Shown here: piece by piece, positions 44,009 to 53,438 of the stretch
Position numbering within the stretch: the first letter of the stretch is position 1
Layout of the letters: each line of letters starts with the position of its first letter
Source of the DNA: Lentisphaerota bacterium
GTDB taxonomy: Bacteria; Verrucomicrobiota; Lentisphaeria; Victivallales; Victivallaceae
NCBI GenBank assembly: GCA_015061805.1
Contig: SUVV01000015.1
Location: 1 to 64,000, forward strand
Length of the DNA: 64,000 nucleotides
Reading direction: 5' to 3'
Position numbers and translations under genes: made by a program
Notes under the pieces: generated by a model
Databases searched by the model: none
What the model saw: only the letters and a program-made list of their open reading frames with translations
Told to the model about the DNA's origin: nothing

Positions 44009-44518
44009 CTATTTTTTTATTACAGTTTCGATTTTTACGGCAGAGATTTTCCATTTGCCGTCAATTTTCGTGCAGAGCAGCCGGATATCCCGCACCTCCC
44101 GGAAACTTCCCGATCTGGATGAACTGCCGCTGAAAACGGCGCCGCCGGTGATTTCAGCACTTCCGGAGTTCACTGAAAGATTCTGGATTTCCACATTCAG
44201 CGCGGCGGAAGTGCAACTTTTTTTCATGGTTATCAACAGTTGGGATAACTCTTTGAGCGTAAACTCCCGTTCCACTTTCGGCAGGTCGGATGATATCGTC
44301 ACCTTTTTGTCAAAGACCCGTTCCGGGGTGGCGGCATCCAGTAACGCGATTATGCCGGATTTGCCGGAACGCTTGGCTGCCATCTCTTCAAGTTCGCCGA
44401 CCATGGCGCGGAGAAGTCTTTCCTCCCGGTTGCCGAAATAAAAGAATGCTCCGGTTGCGGCGGCAATGAGAATGAGTGCCGTCAGGAGAAATAAAAATTT
44501 TTTCTTGAGATTTTTCAA
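44009..44518 (-). CDS. Membrane-anchored protein of unknown function, TTG start
   Basis: A 169-residue protein: a basic N-terminus, one membrane helix (about residues 8-27), and a periplasmic domain. The domain has an early helical part (LLRAMVGELEEMAAKRSG) and a beta-rich rest ending in GKWKISAVKIETVIKK, which recalls NTF2-like folds. The start codon is TTG, sharing its TGA with the stop of the signal peptidase gene, so translation is coupled. No function recognised. Confidence 0.6.
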   Translation of the reverse strand: MKNLKKKFLFLLTALILIAAATGAFFYFGNREERLLRAMVGELEEMAAKRSGKSGIIALLDAATPERVFDKKVTISSDLPKVEREFTLKELSQLLITMKKSCTSAALNVEIQNLSVNSGSAEITGGAVFSGSSSRSGSFREVRDIRLLCTKIDGKWKISAVKIETVIKK

Positions 44519-45060
44519 AATAAAGGTTGTCCGGTAATACGTTTGAGGTTGATTTGTCCGAAAATATGTCCGTTGATCGTCTGACTGCGGTTGTCTCCGA
44601 CCACATAACAGTTGCCGGGGGCGACAGTGCGCGGCGGCAGATTCCAGTCGGAGAAATAGCGTAAATAAGGTTCATCCAGCGGAGCATTGTTCACATACAG
44701 CGTGCCGTTGCGGAATTCCACCACATCACCGGCAAGCGCCACCACCCGTTTCAGCAGATAGTGGCGGTCGCCGTATTTGATGATGACGATATCGCCGCGC
44801 TTCGGAGAATCGAACCAGTAACTCCATTTCTTGCAGAGCGTGAAGCCGTGACTCTTGTAGGTCGGCAGCATGCTTTCGCCATCGATGATACAGGGCATCA
44901 GCAGAAATCCGAATATCACCAGCGCGCTTGCCGCGACCACCGCCATCCGCAGAAAAAATGGTTTGGACAGCCGGGGAAAGATGAATTCAATGATCTCTCC
45001 CCGCGCCGTCGTGTCATCGGAGCGGTGTGCCGATGCGATTTTGTGCCACCACTTGAACAT
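44515..45060 (-). CDS. lepB: Signal peptidase I
   Basis: A 181-residue S26 peptidase. It has one N-terminal membrane helix (about residues 35-57), the catalytic Ser in DGESMLPTY, the catalytic Lys in YLLKRVVALAGD and the conserved VVGDNRSQTINGHIFG box. It releases secreted proteins from the membrane. It is short, close to Gram-positive SipS size. It follows the PilT-like genes by 21 bp. Confidence 0.92.
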   Translation of the reverse strand: MFKWWHKIASAHRSDDTTARGEIIEFIFPRLSKPFFLRMAVVAASALVIFGFLLMPCIIDGESMLPTYKSHGFTLCKKWSYWFDSPKRGDIVIIKYGDRHYLLKRVVALAGDVVEFRNGTLYVNNAPLDEPYLRYFSDWNLPPRTVAPGNCYVVGDNRSQTINGHIFGQINLKRITGQPLF

Positions 45061-45081
45061 GATCGATCCGGCAGGTCAGTT

Positions 45082-46185
45082 TCAGTTCTGCCCCTCTGCC
45101 GCCATGCGGGCCTTTTCTTCGGCTTCGACCATGGGCAGGAATCGGCCCTTGTCGCTGGCTTTGGAATAGGCTTCCTGAGCGGTGATGTGGCCGGCTTCAT
45201 ATTCACTCTGGATGGAGTTGTCCATGGAACGCATACCGCGTCCGGCACCGGCATCGATGATGGTGCGGATGTTGGCGATCTGACCTTCGCGGATGGTGTT
45301 GGGCAGGGCTTCCGACCAGAGCAGAACTTCGTGTACCGCGACGCGGCCGCCGCCGATCTTGCGGCAGAGCAGCTGGGAAACGATACCGCGCAGAGATTCA
45401 GCGAGCATGGTACGGATCTGCGCCTGTTCGTCGGAGGGGAAAGCATCGATGATACGGTCGATGGTCTTGGGAGCGTTGTTGGTGTGCAAGGTTGCAAAGA
45501 CCAGCATACCCATCGCGGCACAGGTGAGTCCGAGCCGGATGGTTTCGTTATCGCGCATTTCTCCGATAAGCACGATATCCGGGTCGGAACGCATGGCGCC
45601 GCGCAGTGCCAGCGGGAACGACTGACTGTGGATGCCGACTTCCCGGTGGACGATGGTGCAGTATTTGTTCTGGTGAACGAATTCGATCGGGTCTTCGATG
45701 GTGATGATGTGCTTGCTGTAGTTGTCGTTGATGTAGTCGAGCATGGCGGCAAGCGTGGTGGATTTACCTGAACCGGTCGGGCCGGTCACGAGGACAAGAC
45801 CGGAACGGTAGGAGCAGATCTCTTTGAGGACTTCCGGCAGTTTGAGGTCTTCCAGGGTCAGGATCTTGCTCGGGATCTGACGGAGGATGCACGCCATACC
45901 TTCGTTTTTGTAGAAGAAGTTGCAGCGGAAACGGGCAACGCCGGGGATTTCGTGGGCGAAGTCCAGATCCCGCTTTTCCATGAACTGCGTCCAGCGTTTT
46001 GCCGGAAGACAGATCTCTTTCATCAACTCTTCCATGAATTCCGGAGTGATGACATTGTCATCCAGCGGTACGATATTACCGTGGATACGCGCTTTTGCCG
46101 GATAATCGATGGACAAGTGCAAGTCTGATCCGCCCATGCTGAGCATCTGGCGGAGATAGCCGTTGATAATCGGTTCCTGTGACAT
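45082..46185 (-). CDS. pilT: PilT-like retraction ATPase, first
   Basis: A 367-residue hexameric secretion ATPase. The N-terminal PAS-like part is SDLHLSIDYPAKARIHG. Walker A is GPTGSGKSTTLA (near residue 136), the Asp box DPIEFVHQN, Walker B DIVLIGEMRDNETI and the His box TLHTNNAPKTIDRIID. The C-terminal AIRA-type retraction motif reads QAQIRTMLAESLRGIV. It powers type IV pilus retraction. No pilin, PilB or PilC gene is nearby. Confidence 0.9.
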   Translation of the reverse strand: MSQEPIINGYLRQMLSMGGSDLHLSIDYPAKARIHGNIVPLDDNVITPEFMEELMKEICLPAKRWTQFMEKRDLDFAHEIPGVARFRCNFFYKNEGMACILRQIPSKILTLEDLKLPEVLKEICSYRSGLVLVTGPTGSGKSTTLAAMLDYINDNYSKHIITIEDPIEFVHQNKYCTIVHREVGIHSQSFPLALRGAMRSDPDIVLIGEMRDNETIRLGLTCAAMGMLVFATLHTNNAPKTIDRIIDAFPSDEQAQIRTMLAESLRGIVSQLLCRKIGGGRVAVHEVLLWSEALPNTIREGQIANIRTIIDAGAGRGMRSMDNSIQSEYEAGHITAQEAYSKASDKGRFLPMVEAEEKARMAAEGQN

Positions 46186-46218
46186 ATTTTGATCCTTGAA
46201 AATGGTGTTTTTGAATTA

Positions 46219-47790
46219 TTACTGATTGGCGGCTTCCCGCTGTGCCCAGATCGAGTTGAGCTGGGAGATGATGACCGGATCGGTCATTTCGGCGAGCGCG
46301 GCTTCCCGGGTGATCATATTCCGGGAATACTTGGCGAGGATGCACTGATCAAAGGTGCACATACCCTGCTTGGAAGCGGTGACCATGGTCGATTTCAACC
46401 GGAAGATCTTGCCTTCGTTGATGATATTGGCTACCGGCATGGTGTTGATCATGATCTCATAGACCATGACGATGCCGCCGAAGCCGTCCGGAATGAGTTT
46501 CTGACAGATCACGCCGCGCAGAGAACCGGCGGTCATGGCGCGGATCTGCGGCTGCTGGGAGGGCGGGAATACATCCAGAATACGGTTCATGGTGTTGGGG
46601 GCGTCGCTGGTATGCAGTGTGCCGATGACCAGGTGTCCGGTTTCAGAAGCGGTGATCGCATTTTCGATGGTTTCAAGGTCGTGCATTTCACCGATAACGA
46701 TGACGTCGGGGTCTTCACGCAGAGCGGCTTTGAGCGCCGAACGGTAACTGATGGTGTGGCGGCCGACTTCGCGCTGGGAAACCGAACAGTTTTTGGATGG
46801 CTGCAGGATTTCGATCGGGTCTTCGACGGAGATGATGTGATCCTGGCGCTTTTCATTGACGATGTTGGTCATGGCGGCAAGCGTGGTGGTCTTACCGGAA
46901 CCCAGAGGGCCTGTGACCAGCACCAGACCGTTGGTGTAGTCCAGCAGGCGTCGGATGTAGACGGCATCTTCCGGAAGGAAGCCCAGATCTTCGAGCGCGG
47001 AAATTTCATTGGGAACCAGACGGTAGGTTCCGGCATAGCCGTCTTTCTGTTCCATCATGCAGAGACGGAAACGGTCTTTTCCGAGAATGAGCGCCATGCT
47101 CATATCCTGATTTTTTTCAAAGAAAGCGCGGCGTTCCGGAGCGAGCAGGGAAAGGGTGAGTTTCCGGGCATCGTCATCGGTCAGCACATAGGAGTCGAGG
47201 CGTTCGATCTGGCGCTGGCGGCGGACGAACGGAGGGGAACCTGCCGAAATATGCAAGTCGCTGCATCCCAGATGGCGCAGACAGGAAAGCAGGAAGATCA
47301 TTCTTTCGGCGGCCTGCTCTTCGGTGAGATAAGCGGTATCGCTCAAACTGGGGAGGTCTTCGTAGCCGTTGATATTGGATAAATCAAAGTCGGGAACTTC
47401 AAAATAGAGCGGTTCTTCGGCGTTGATGCCGGAACCTTTTGCCGCCGGTTTCGCAGGAGCCGGGATCTCTTCCTCAACGGCTGCGGCCGCAGGGACTTGA
47501 GCCGGGGCGGCTTCCGGAATCGCGATGGTACTCCAGTCGGGTATCATACCGGTTTCCGATTGGGCAAAGGCGTAGTCGACCAACTGCTGAACCTGATCGA
47601 TCATCATCGGTTCATCGGCAGGGTCGATGTTTTCGCAGAGTTTGGACAGTACTGCTTCGGCAAATTCGGTGAGGTCGCCGGAATTCCCCGGCGAATCATA
47701 AAGTTTCTGGGCGGCGGCGGGATCCATGGCTCCGTTTACAGCGAGAGCATAAGCGAGCCATTGGATTTCCAACGGAGTGTCCGGTCTCAT
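46219..47790 (-). CDS. PilT/PilU-like ATPase with N-terminal extension
   Basis: A 523-residue paralogue of the gene next to it. About 110 N-terminal residues are helical (GNSGDLTEFAEAVLSKL), then an Ala/Pro-rich linker of about 35 residues. The ATPase follows: Walker A GPLGSGKTTTLA, DPIEILQPSK, Walker B DVIVIGEMHDLETI, His box TLHTSDAPNTMNRILD and IRAMTAGSLRGVI. The extension could tether it to another partner. It lies 33 bp upstream of the pilT-like gene and is likely co-transcribed. Confidence 0.85.
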   Translation of the reverse strand: MRPDTPLEIQWLAYALAVNGAMDPAAAQKLYDSPGNSGDLTEFAEAVLSKLCENIDPADEPMMIDQVQQLVDYAFAQSETGMIPDWSTIAIPEAAPAQVPAAAAVEEEIPAPAKPAAKGSGINAEEPLYFEVPDFDLSNINGYEDLPSLSDTAYLTEEQAAERMIFLLSCLRHLGCSDLHISAGSPPFVRRQRQIERLDSYVLTDDDARKLTLSLLAPERRAFFEKNQDMSMALILGKDRFRLCMMEQKDGYAGTYRLVPNEISALEDLGFLPEDAVYIRRLLDYTNGLVLVTGPLGSGKTTTLAAMTNIVNEKRQDHIISVEDPIEILQPSKNCSVSQREVGRHTISYRSALKAALREDPDVIVIGEMHDLETIENAITASETGHLVIGTLHTSDAPNTMNRILDVFPPSQQPQIRAMTAGSLRGVICQKLIPDGFGGIVMVYEIMINTMPVANIINEGKIFRLKSTMVTASKQGMCTFDQCILAKYSRNMITREAALAEMTDPVIISQLNSIWAQREAANQ

Positions 47791-47840
47791 AAATGTTCCT
47801 TTCGATTTACAGTATTGGCTGTTGGTGTTTCAAGAATTTA

Positions 47841-49154
47841 TCAGCGTTGACTTTTGATGTGTTCTGCAACTGCTTTGAGAGCCTGGGCGCGGACGGCTCC
47901 CGGAACCCGGTGATTGGCGGTCGGAGTGCAGATGATCTTCTTGTCGGCAGAGGGGATGTTGTTGAATGCGGCAAAGACACTTTCCGACGGGCAGGTGAAG
48001 TCGACGAAACCGGTGGTGACGAGTACCCGGGGCTTCCTGATGTTGCGTGCGAAGTTCACGCCATCGATGTAGGCAGCAGCTTCAAGTACCGCATTTTTGT
48101 TCTTTTTGTAGGTCGGTGTCTGGAAGTAGTGGGGCCAGCCGGAAGTGCCGCCTTCGGCATTGCCGGAGTGGAAGCAGAGCGCCGGGACGTGGGCGACGAC
48201 CATGGAGATCGCCGGTTCCAGACCGCCGGCGGCAAGTGCCTGACCTCCACCCTGACTGACACCGTAGACGATCAGAGTTTTGCCGTCCCATTCGGGGCGG
48301 GATTTGAGATACTGCAGAGCCCGGTAGACCCGCTGGAACATCATATTGAAAAAGATTTTATCACGGTTGTCGGCATTCCAGTGACGGTATCCGGCGAATC
48401 TGCCCTGACGTGCATGGTAAACGCCGCCTTTGCTGTCGGCGGGCATCGGGCTCAGCGAAAGCATGATAACTCCGCCGCCGATGGTGGTCCAATCTTCTTT
48501 GACTGCGACCATGCCGGTTCCGGCGCCGTGGACGAGCAGGAATGCCGGAAGTGATTTCGGTTTGGCGTTGGCGGGATAGGAGAGTTTTCCGTAGCCGTCT
48601 TTGCCGTCGCCGCCCATGGGGAAGATCACCTTGAAGGCTTTGAGGGATTTGTTTTTTACCGGTTCCGGAGTGAGAATGGCATCCATCGGGCGTTTGTCGA
48701 TGTCAGCTTTGATTTTATCCCAATAGGTGTTGAAGTCGGCGGGGCAGGGGCGGCTGGAGGTGACTTTGAATTTATCGACCGCAACGCCGGCATTGCTTTT
48801 GCGCTTGTCCGGCTGACCTTTGATCACGGCGCGGCAGTAGACCATGCCGGGGCGATCAGATGCGGTTTCGATTTTGATCATGCCGGCATCATCGGTGGTA
48901 TAAACTTTTTTTCTGCTGATTTCGGCATTGCCGTACACATCGACGATGACGGCGCGTTTGGCGATGTTTTTGCCGGAGAGTTGAATGGTGAATGTGATCT
49001 TGTCTCCGCATTTTGCTTCGATCTTATCCGCTGAAACTTTGATCTCTTCAGTGAATGTCTTCTGCGCTTTGACTGCCGGTTTCGCCGGAACTTTTCCTGC
49101 TGAAACCGTCAGCATGGCTGTGCAGAGAGCAGAGAGAATGATAAATTTTTTCAT
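47841..49154 (-). CDS. CE7-type acetyl xylan esterase family hydrolase
   Basis: A 437-residue secreted protein. A signal peptide spans about residues 1-19 (MKKFIILSALCTAMLTVSAG). An N-terminal immunoglobulin-like domain precedes the alpha/beta hydrolase. Its nucleophile is in YGVSQGGGQALAAGG, the Asp in GFVDFTCPSES and the His in TANHRVPG, as in CE7 acetyl xylan/cephalosporin C deacetylases. I start it at 49154 because the signal peptide then begins normally. It would remove acetyl groups from plant or host glycans in the periplasm or outside. Confidence 0.85.
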   Translation of the reverse strand: MKKFIILSALCTAMLTVSAGKVPAKPAVKAQKTFTEEIKVSADKIEAKCGDKITFTIQLSGKNIAKRAVIVDVYGNAEISRKKVYTTDDAGMIKIETASDRPGMVYCRAVIKGQPDKRKSNAGVAVDKFKVTSSRPCPADFNTYWDKIKADIDKRPMDAILTPEPVKNKSLKAFKVIFPMGGDGKDGYGKLSYPANAKPKSLPAFLLVHGAGTGMVAVKEDWTTIGGGVIMLSLSPMPADSKGGVYHARQGRFAGYRHWNADNRDKIFFNMMFQRVYRALQYLKSRPEWDGKTLIVYGVSQGGGQALAAGGLEPAISMVVAHVPALCFHSGNAEGGTSGWPHYFQTPTYKKNKNAVLEAAAYIDGVNFARNIRKPRVLVTTGFVDFTCPSESVFAAFNNIPSADKKIICTPTANHRVPGAVRAQALKAVAEHIKSQR

Positions 49155-49210
49155 AACAGTTTTTCCCTTTTTATATATCGGCATTTTTACGTCTTTGCAA
49201 TATTTCTATT

Positions 49211-49239
49211 AAAATAGCACTACTTGCCGCAATTGTCAA
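49211..49239 (-). promoter_or_regulatory. Promoter of the CE7 esterase gene
   Basis: On the minus strand TTGACA (49234-49239), 17 bp, TATTTT (49211-49216), preceded by TGC. Confidence 0.55.
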
Positions 49240-49320
49240 CAAATCTCACAACAGCCATTACGACTTTTTCCCGGCAGGGGTCTTCCGTTCTTTCAGGGGG
49301 TAATTTTTTTGCCCGGTCAC

Positions 49321-49349
49321 TTGAAATTACGCGAAAGCGGTATTATATT
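49321..49349 (+). promoter_or_regulatory. Promoter of the etf-acyl-CoA dehydrogenase operon
   Basis: TTGAAA (49321-49326), 17 bp, TATATT (49344-49349). The leader is about 58 nt before the GTG start of etfB. Confidence 0.65.
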
Positions 49350-49413
49350 AAACTGTTTGATATTCTTTAATTGACTTTTAATAAACAGAAAACAGTAAAA
49401 GGGAGGTAAAACC

Positions 49414-50298
49414 GTGAGTTTTAATCTGCTTGTTTTCATCAAACAGGTGCCGGATACTCAGAATATTTCCGGCGACGCCATGACGCCGGAGGGTACTGTC
49501 AACCGTGCCGCTCTCCCGGCGATCTTCAACCCGGAAGACCTTAATGCTCTGGAACTGGCGCTCCAGCTCAAGGACCGCTACGATGCCAATGTCACCGTCG
49601 CAACTATGGGTATGCCCGCCGCCGCCGAAGTGCTTCGTCAGGCGCTCTATCGCGGTGCTGACCGCGCCCTGCTGGTCACCGATCGCGCCCTTGCCGGTGC
49701 CGATACCCTCGCTACCAGTTACACCCTGAGCTGCGTGGTCAAGATGCTCGGCAATGTCGATCTCGTTCTCTGCGGACGTCAGGCTATCGACGGCGATACC
49801 GCACAGGTCGGCCCCCAGATTGCGGAAAAACTCCGCATTCCCCAGATCTGCTACGTCGAAGAGGTCATCAGCCTTGAACCCGGCAAGATCACTGCCCGCC
49901 GCGCTATCGAAGGCGGTTACGAAGTGCTCGAATCCCCCCTTCCGGCTCTGCTGACTGTCATCGACTGCAACGAGCCGCGTCCGGAAAATGTCAAGCGCAT
50001 CATGAAATTCAAACGCGCCCGCAGTGCCGGTGAAATCGCCATGGCCAACAAGGACGATGCCGCCCGCGCCGAAGCGATCAAGGCTGATCTCGCTGCCAAA
50101 GGGCTGCTTATCGAAGAGTACAACGCCGCCGCTATCGGTGCTGACCCGGCGCGTATCGGTTTTACCGGTTCTCCGACCAAGGTCAAACAGGTGCAGAGCG
50201 TTATCCTTACCGCCGGCGATGCCAAAGAGGTCGCCGCCACCGCGGAAGGTATCAGTGAACTTATGCATGAACTTATCAGCGATCACACTTTGGGGTAA
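49414..50298 (+). CDS. etfB: Electron transfer flavoprotein beta subunit
   Basis: A 294-residue EtfB with an adenine-nucleotide-binding fold. It opens with LLVFIKQVPDTQ, then NPEDLNALELALQLKD, and has LVLCGRQAIDGDTAQVGPQIAE, the family signature. The start codon is GTG, preceded by GGGAGGT. It carries electrons from the acyl-CoA dehydrogenase encoded two genes on. It is longer than human EtfB by about 40 residues, mainly at the C-terminus. Codons are strongly C-ending, suggesting high expression. Confidence 0.93.
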   Translation: MSFNLLVFIKQVPDTQNISGDAMTPEGTVNRAALPAIFNPEDLNALELALQLKDRYDANVTVATMGMPAAAEVLRQALYRGADRALLVTDRALAGADTLATSYTLSCVVKMLGNVDLVLCGRQAIDGDTAQVGPQIAEKLRIPQICYVEEVISLEPGKITARRAIEGGYEVLESPLPALLTVIDCNEPRPENVKRIMKFKRARSAGEIAMANKDDAARAEAIKADLAAKGLLIEEYNAAAIGADPARIGFTGSPTKVKQVQSVILTAGDAKEVAATAEGISELMHELISDHTLG

Positions 50299-50303
50299 GA
50301 CTA

Positions 50304-51326
50304 ATGGCTAATATTGGAAATGTTTGGGTCTTCATCGAGCAGGAGCAGGGGAAGATCGCCGGAGTCAGCTTGCAGCTGGTCTCCAAAGGACGTGAGTTGG
50401 CTGACCGTTTGGGCGTCAAACTCGAAGGTATACTGCTGGGCGACAATCTCGCCAGTTGTGTTGATACGCTTTATCACTACGGCTGTGACCGGGTGCTGCT
50501 GGCGGAGGATCCCCGTCTGGAACCTTTCACCGTGCTGCCCTACGCCAAAGTGATCATGAAACTTATTCTGGAACACCGTCCGAATATCCTTCTCTTCGGC
50601 GCCACCCTCAAGGGACGTGAACTCGCTCCCCGTGTCGCTTCCGAGAAACTCGCAGGTCTCACCGCCGACTGCACCGATCTGCAGATCGACGACTTCGAAG
50701 ACCTCAAGAATAAGAAGAGTTATACCGATAAACTGATGCAGATCCGTCCGGCTTTCGGCGGAAATATCATCGCTACCATCGTCAACACCTGGGATGATCC
50801 CCAGATGGTCACCGTCCGCGAAGGCGTGATGAAACTCGGCGAAGCCGATCTCTCCCGCAAAGGCGAACTGGTCAAAGTTCCGGTCGAACTCGACGATGCC
50901 GATACTGCCGTCAAAGTTATCGAACGCGTCCGCGCGGAAAAGAAGGTCGACCTGCAGGGCGCCCAGATCATCGTCGCCGGCGGTTACGGTGTCGGTTCCA
51001 AAGAGAACTTCAAACTTATCCGCGACCTCGCTGAAGCCATCGGCGGTGAAGTTGCCGCTTCCCGCGCCGCTGTCGATGCCGGATGGATCGATCACGATTA
51101 TCAGGTCGGTCAGACCGGTGTCACCGTCCGCCCGCGTCTTTACATCGCCTGCGGTATCTCCGGTTCCATCCAGCACTGCGCCGGTATGAGCGAATCCAAG
51201 AAGATCATCGCGATCAACACCGATCCCGATGCTCCGATCTTCAGTTGCGCTCACTACAAGATCGTCGGTGACCTCAATCAGGTCATCCCCCAGATGATCA
51301 AGGCGTTCAAGGCTAAGCAGCAGTAA
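50304..51326 (+). CDS. etfA: Electron transfer flavoprotein alpha subunit
   Basis: A 340-residue EtfA. The N-terminal domain begins VWVFIEQEQGKIAGVSLQL. The C-terminal FAD-binding domain contains AGGYGVGSKENFKLIRDLAE, RAAVDAGWI, QVGQTGVTVRPRLYIACGISG and IIAINTDPDAPIF. It forms a heterodimer with EtfB, whose gene ends 5 bp upstream. Whether this Etf bifurcates electrons cannot be decided by eye. Confidence 0.95.
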   Translation: MANIGNVWVFIEQEQGKIAGVSLQLVSKGRELADRLGVKLEGILLGDNLASCVDTLYHYGCDRVLLAEDPRLEPFTVLPYAKVIMKLILEHRPNILLFGATLKGRELAPRVASEKLAGLTADCTDLQIDDFEDLKNKKSYTDKLMQIRPAFGGNIIATIVNTWDDPQMVTVREGVMKLGEADLSRKGELVKVPVELDDADTAVKVIERVRAEKKVDLQGAQIIVAGGYGVGSKENFKLIRDLAEAIGGEVAASRAAVDAGWIDHDYQVGQTGVTVRPRLYIACGISGSIQHCAGMSESKKIIAINTDPDAPIFSCAHYKIVGDLNQVIPQMIKAFKAKQQ

Positions 51327-51345
51327 GTAAAGGAGAACAGGAATA

Positions 51346-53073
51346 ATGAACTATTTTCTCGATAATAAAGATCTCGAATTTACGCTGCGCAACCTCGATC
51401 TTGCCGATATCGCACGTATGCGCGAGAACAACTATGAAAACGCTTCCAAGTTCGACACCGCTCCTGCGGATTTTGACGATGCTCTCGACAACTACGCCCG
51501 CGCCCTCAAGGTCGTTGGCGAAATCGCCGGTGACCGTATCGCTCCGCGTTCCCGTGAAGTCGATCTTCACGGCGCCCGGTTCGCCGACGGCAAAGTCACC
51601 TACGATCCGCTGACCGTCAAGAACCTTGACGAATTGAGCAAGGCCGGACTCATGGGTGTTATGCTCGGTCACGAATACGGCGGCTTGAACTTCCCCGTGT
51701 CCGTCTATACCATGATGACTGAAATCGTCTCCCGTGCCGATGCTTCTCTGCAGAACATCTTCGGTCTGCAGGATATCGCCGAAACCATCAATTTCTTCGG
51801 TAACGATGAGCAGAAAGCACAGTATCTCCCCGGATTCGCCCGCGGCGAATATGACGGCGCTATGGACCTCACCGAACCCGAATACGGTTCCGACCTCCAG
51901 TCCGTCCGCCTCCGTGCTTATCAGGATGAAAAAGGTCAGTGGTACCTCAACGGTATGAAACGCTTCATTACCAACGGCTGCGCCAAAGTGCATCTGGTGC
52001 TTGCCCGTTCGGAAGAAGGAACCACCGACGGTCGCGGTCTTTCCATGTTCATCTGCGAAGCCTGCCCGCAGTTGGTCGTCCGCCGTATCGAAGACAAGAT
52101 GGGTATCCACGGAGTTGCCACCTGCGAACTGCAGTTCAATGATGTTCCCGCTCAGCTCTGCGGTAAACGCCGTCTGGGACTCATCCGCTACGTCATGAGT
52201 CTGATGAATGGCGCCCGCGTCGCTATCAGCGCCCAGGCGGTCGGTATCGCCGAAGCCGCTTACCGCGAAGCCCGCAAATATGCCGCTGAACGCGAACAGT
52301 TCAAAAAGAGCATCGACAAATTCCCGGCTATTTTCTCTATGCTCAGCAGCATGAAGGTGAAACTTACCGCCATGCGTGCCATGCTCTACGAAACCACCCG
52401 GGTCGTCGACCTCCGCAACTCCTACACCGAATTGGTCGAAAAAGGCAATCCCACCGCCGAGGACCGCAATCTGCAGAAGTATTACACCAAACTCGCGGCT
52501 CAGATGACCCCGATGTGTAAGGCTCTCTGTACCGAAGGTGCCAACAGCATTGCTTACGATACCATCCAGATCCATGGCGGTACCGGTTATATGCGCGACT
52601 TCAATGCTGAACGTTACTATCGCGATGCCCGTATCACCAACATCTATGAAGGTACCACCCAGCTGCAGGTCGTCGCCGCCATCGGCGGTATCATGCAGCG
52701 CGATGCCGATCAGCGCATGGCTGAACTTTTCGCTCTCGAACTGCCCGCCAACCTCGCCGCTATCCGTGAGAAACTTGCGGTCATGCACACCAAGCAGCTT
52801 GAAGCGGTCAAATTTGTTTCCGAAAAACGTACCGCCGACGGCAGCAAAGATGTCGCTTACCACGATCTCGTTGCCCGTTCGCTGGTCGAGATGGAAACCA
52901 TGATCCTGGTCGGTTTGCTGCTGCTGCGTGATGGTGCGATTTGCGCCGAACGCGCTCCCATCGCCGAACGTTTCGTCCTCGATGCCGTCAGCGAATTTGA
53001 ACGCCGTTATCTGGTGGTCACTTCCGGAGATGATCTGCTCATCGCCAACCACCGCGACATCATCGATTATTGA
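51346..53073 (+). CDS. Acyl-CoA dehydrogenase, long form
   Basis: A 575-residue flavoenzyme. The core has GVMLGHEYGGLNFPVSVY, MDLTEPEYGSDLQS (FAD and substrate), MGIHGVATCELQFNDVP, QIHGGTGYMRDFNAERYYRDARI and the catalytic Glu in NIYEGTTQLQ. About 150 C-terminal residues extend beyond the classic 380-residue fold, as in the long AcdA-like subfamily. It oxidises an acyl-CoA (or related thioester) to the enoyl-CoA and passes electrons to EtfBA. AGGAG precedes the ATG. Confidence 0.92.
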   Translation: MNYFLDNKDLEFTLRNLDLADIARMRENNYENASKFDTAPADFDDALDNYARALKVVGEIAGDRIAPRSREVDLHGARFADGKVTYDPLTVKNLDELSKAGLMGVMLGHEYGGLNFPVSVYTMMTEIVSRADASLQNIFGLQDIAETINFFGNDEQKAQYLPGFARGEYDGAMDLTEPEYGSDLQSVRLRAYQDEKGQWYLNGMKRFITNGCAKVHLVLARSEEGTTDGRGLSMFICEACPQLVVRRIEDKMGIHGVATCELQFNDVPAQLCGKRRLGLIRYVMSLMNGARVAISAQAVGIAEAAYREARKYAAEREQFKKSIDKFPAIFSMLSSMKVKLTAMRAMLYETTRVVDLRNSYTELVEKGNPTAEDRNLQKYYTKLAAQMTPMCKALCTEGANSIAYDTIQIHGGTGYMRDFNAERYYRDARITNIYEGTTQLQVVAAIGGIMQRDADQRMAELFALELPANLAAIREKLAVMHTKQLEAVKFVSEKRTADGSKDVAYHDLVARSLVEMETMILVGLLLLRDGAICAERAPIAERFVLDAVSEFERRYLVVTSGDDLLIANHRDIIDY

Positions 53074-53098
53074 TAAAATCAAATCAGGAATATTTAAT

Positions 53099-53353
53099 AT
53101 GAATAACAATTATCTTGCACTGGCCCGTCAGAAGATCTCTGATCCGCAGATTCTTTCGGTTGTCGCCGCCAAACGTGCCAAGCAGTTGGCAATGGGCGGA
53201 CGCCCGATGATCAAGTGCGATTCTGAAAATCTTCTGGATATCGCTCTGCTGGAAATCGCGGAAGGTCTGTTGACCTATGAATTCGGCGATGAAGTTCCTG
53301 AAGAAGCCGCTGCTGAAGAAGCGGCGGTTGAGGCGGAAAATCCTGCTGAATAA
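53099..53353 (+). CDS. rpoZ: RNA polymerase omega subunit
   Basis: An 84-residue protein. SVVAAKRAKQLAMGG is the conserved omega box and LLDIALLEIAEGLLTYE its helix. The C-terminal tail is a run of Glu and Ala. AGGAA lies before ATG 53099; the longer open frame back to 52928 is only the shadow of the dehydrogenase gene. Omega stabilises the beta' subunit in the polymerase core. It is separated by 25 bp from the acyl-CoA dehydrogenase gene, an unusual neighbour. Confidence 0.85.
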   Translation: MNNNYLALARQKISDPQILSVVAAKRAKQLAMGGRPMIKCDSENLLDIALLEIAEGLLTYEFGDEVPEEAAAEEAAVEAENPAE

Positions 53354-53375
53354 TCGTTTTTATTCACAGAAAAAG

Positions 53376-53418
53376 GCTGTTGCTGAACCAGTTGAAACTG
53401 GTTCGCAACAGCTTTTTT
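53376..53418 (+). terminator. Intrinsic terminator after rpoZ
   Basis: A long stem: gctgttgc (53376-53383) and gaaccagt pair with actggttc and gcaacagc (ending 53412), with one bulged base, followed by six T. It ends the etf operon. Confidence 0.9.
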
Positions 53419-53438
53419 GTTTGCGGAAATAATCGCGC

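Noticed and set aside
52928-53098. Upstream extension of rpoZ
   Set aside because: It overlaps the dehydrogenase gene out of frame; ATG 53099 has a ribosome site and begins a normal omega sequence.
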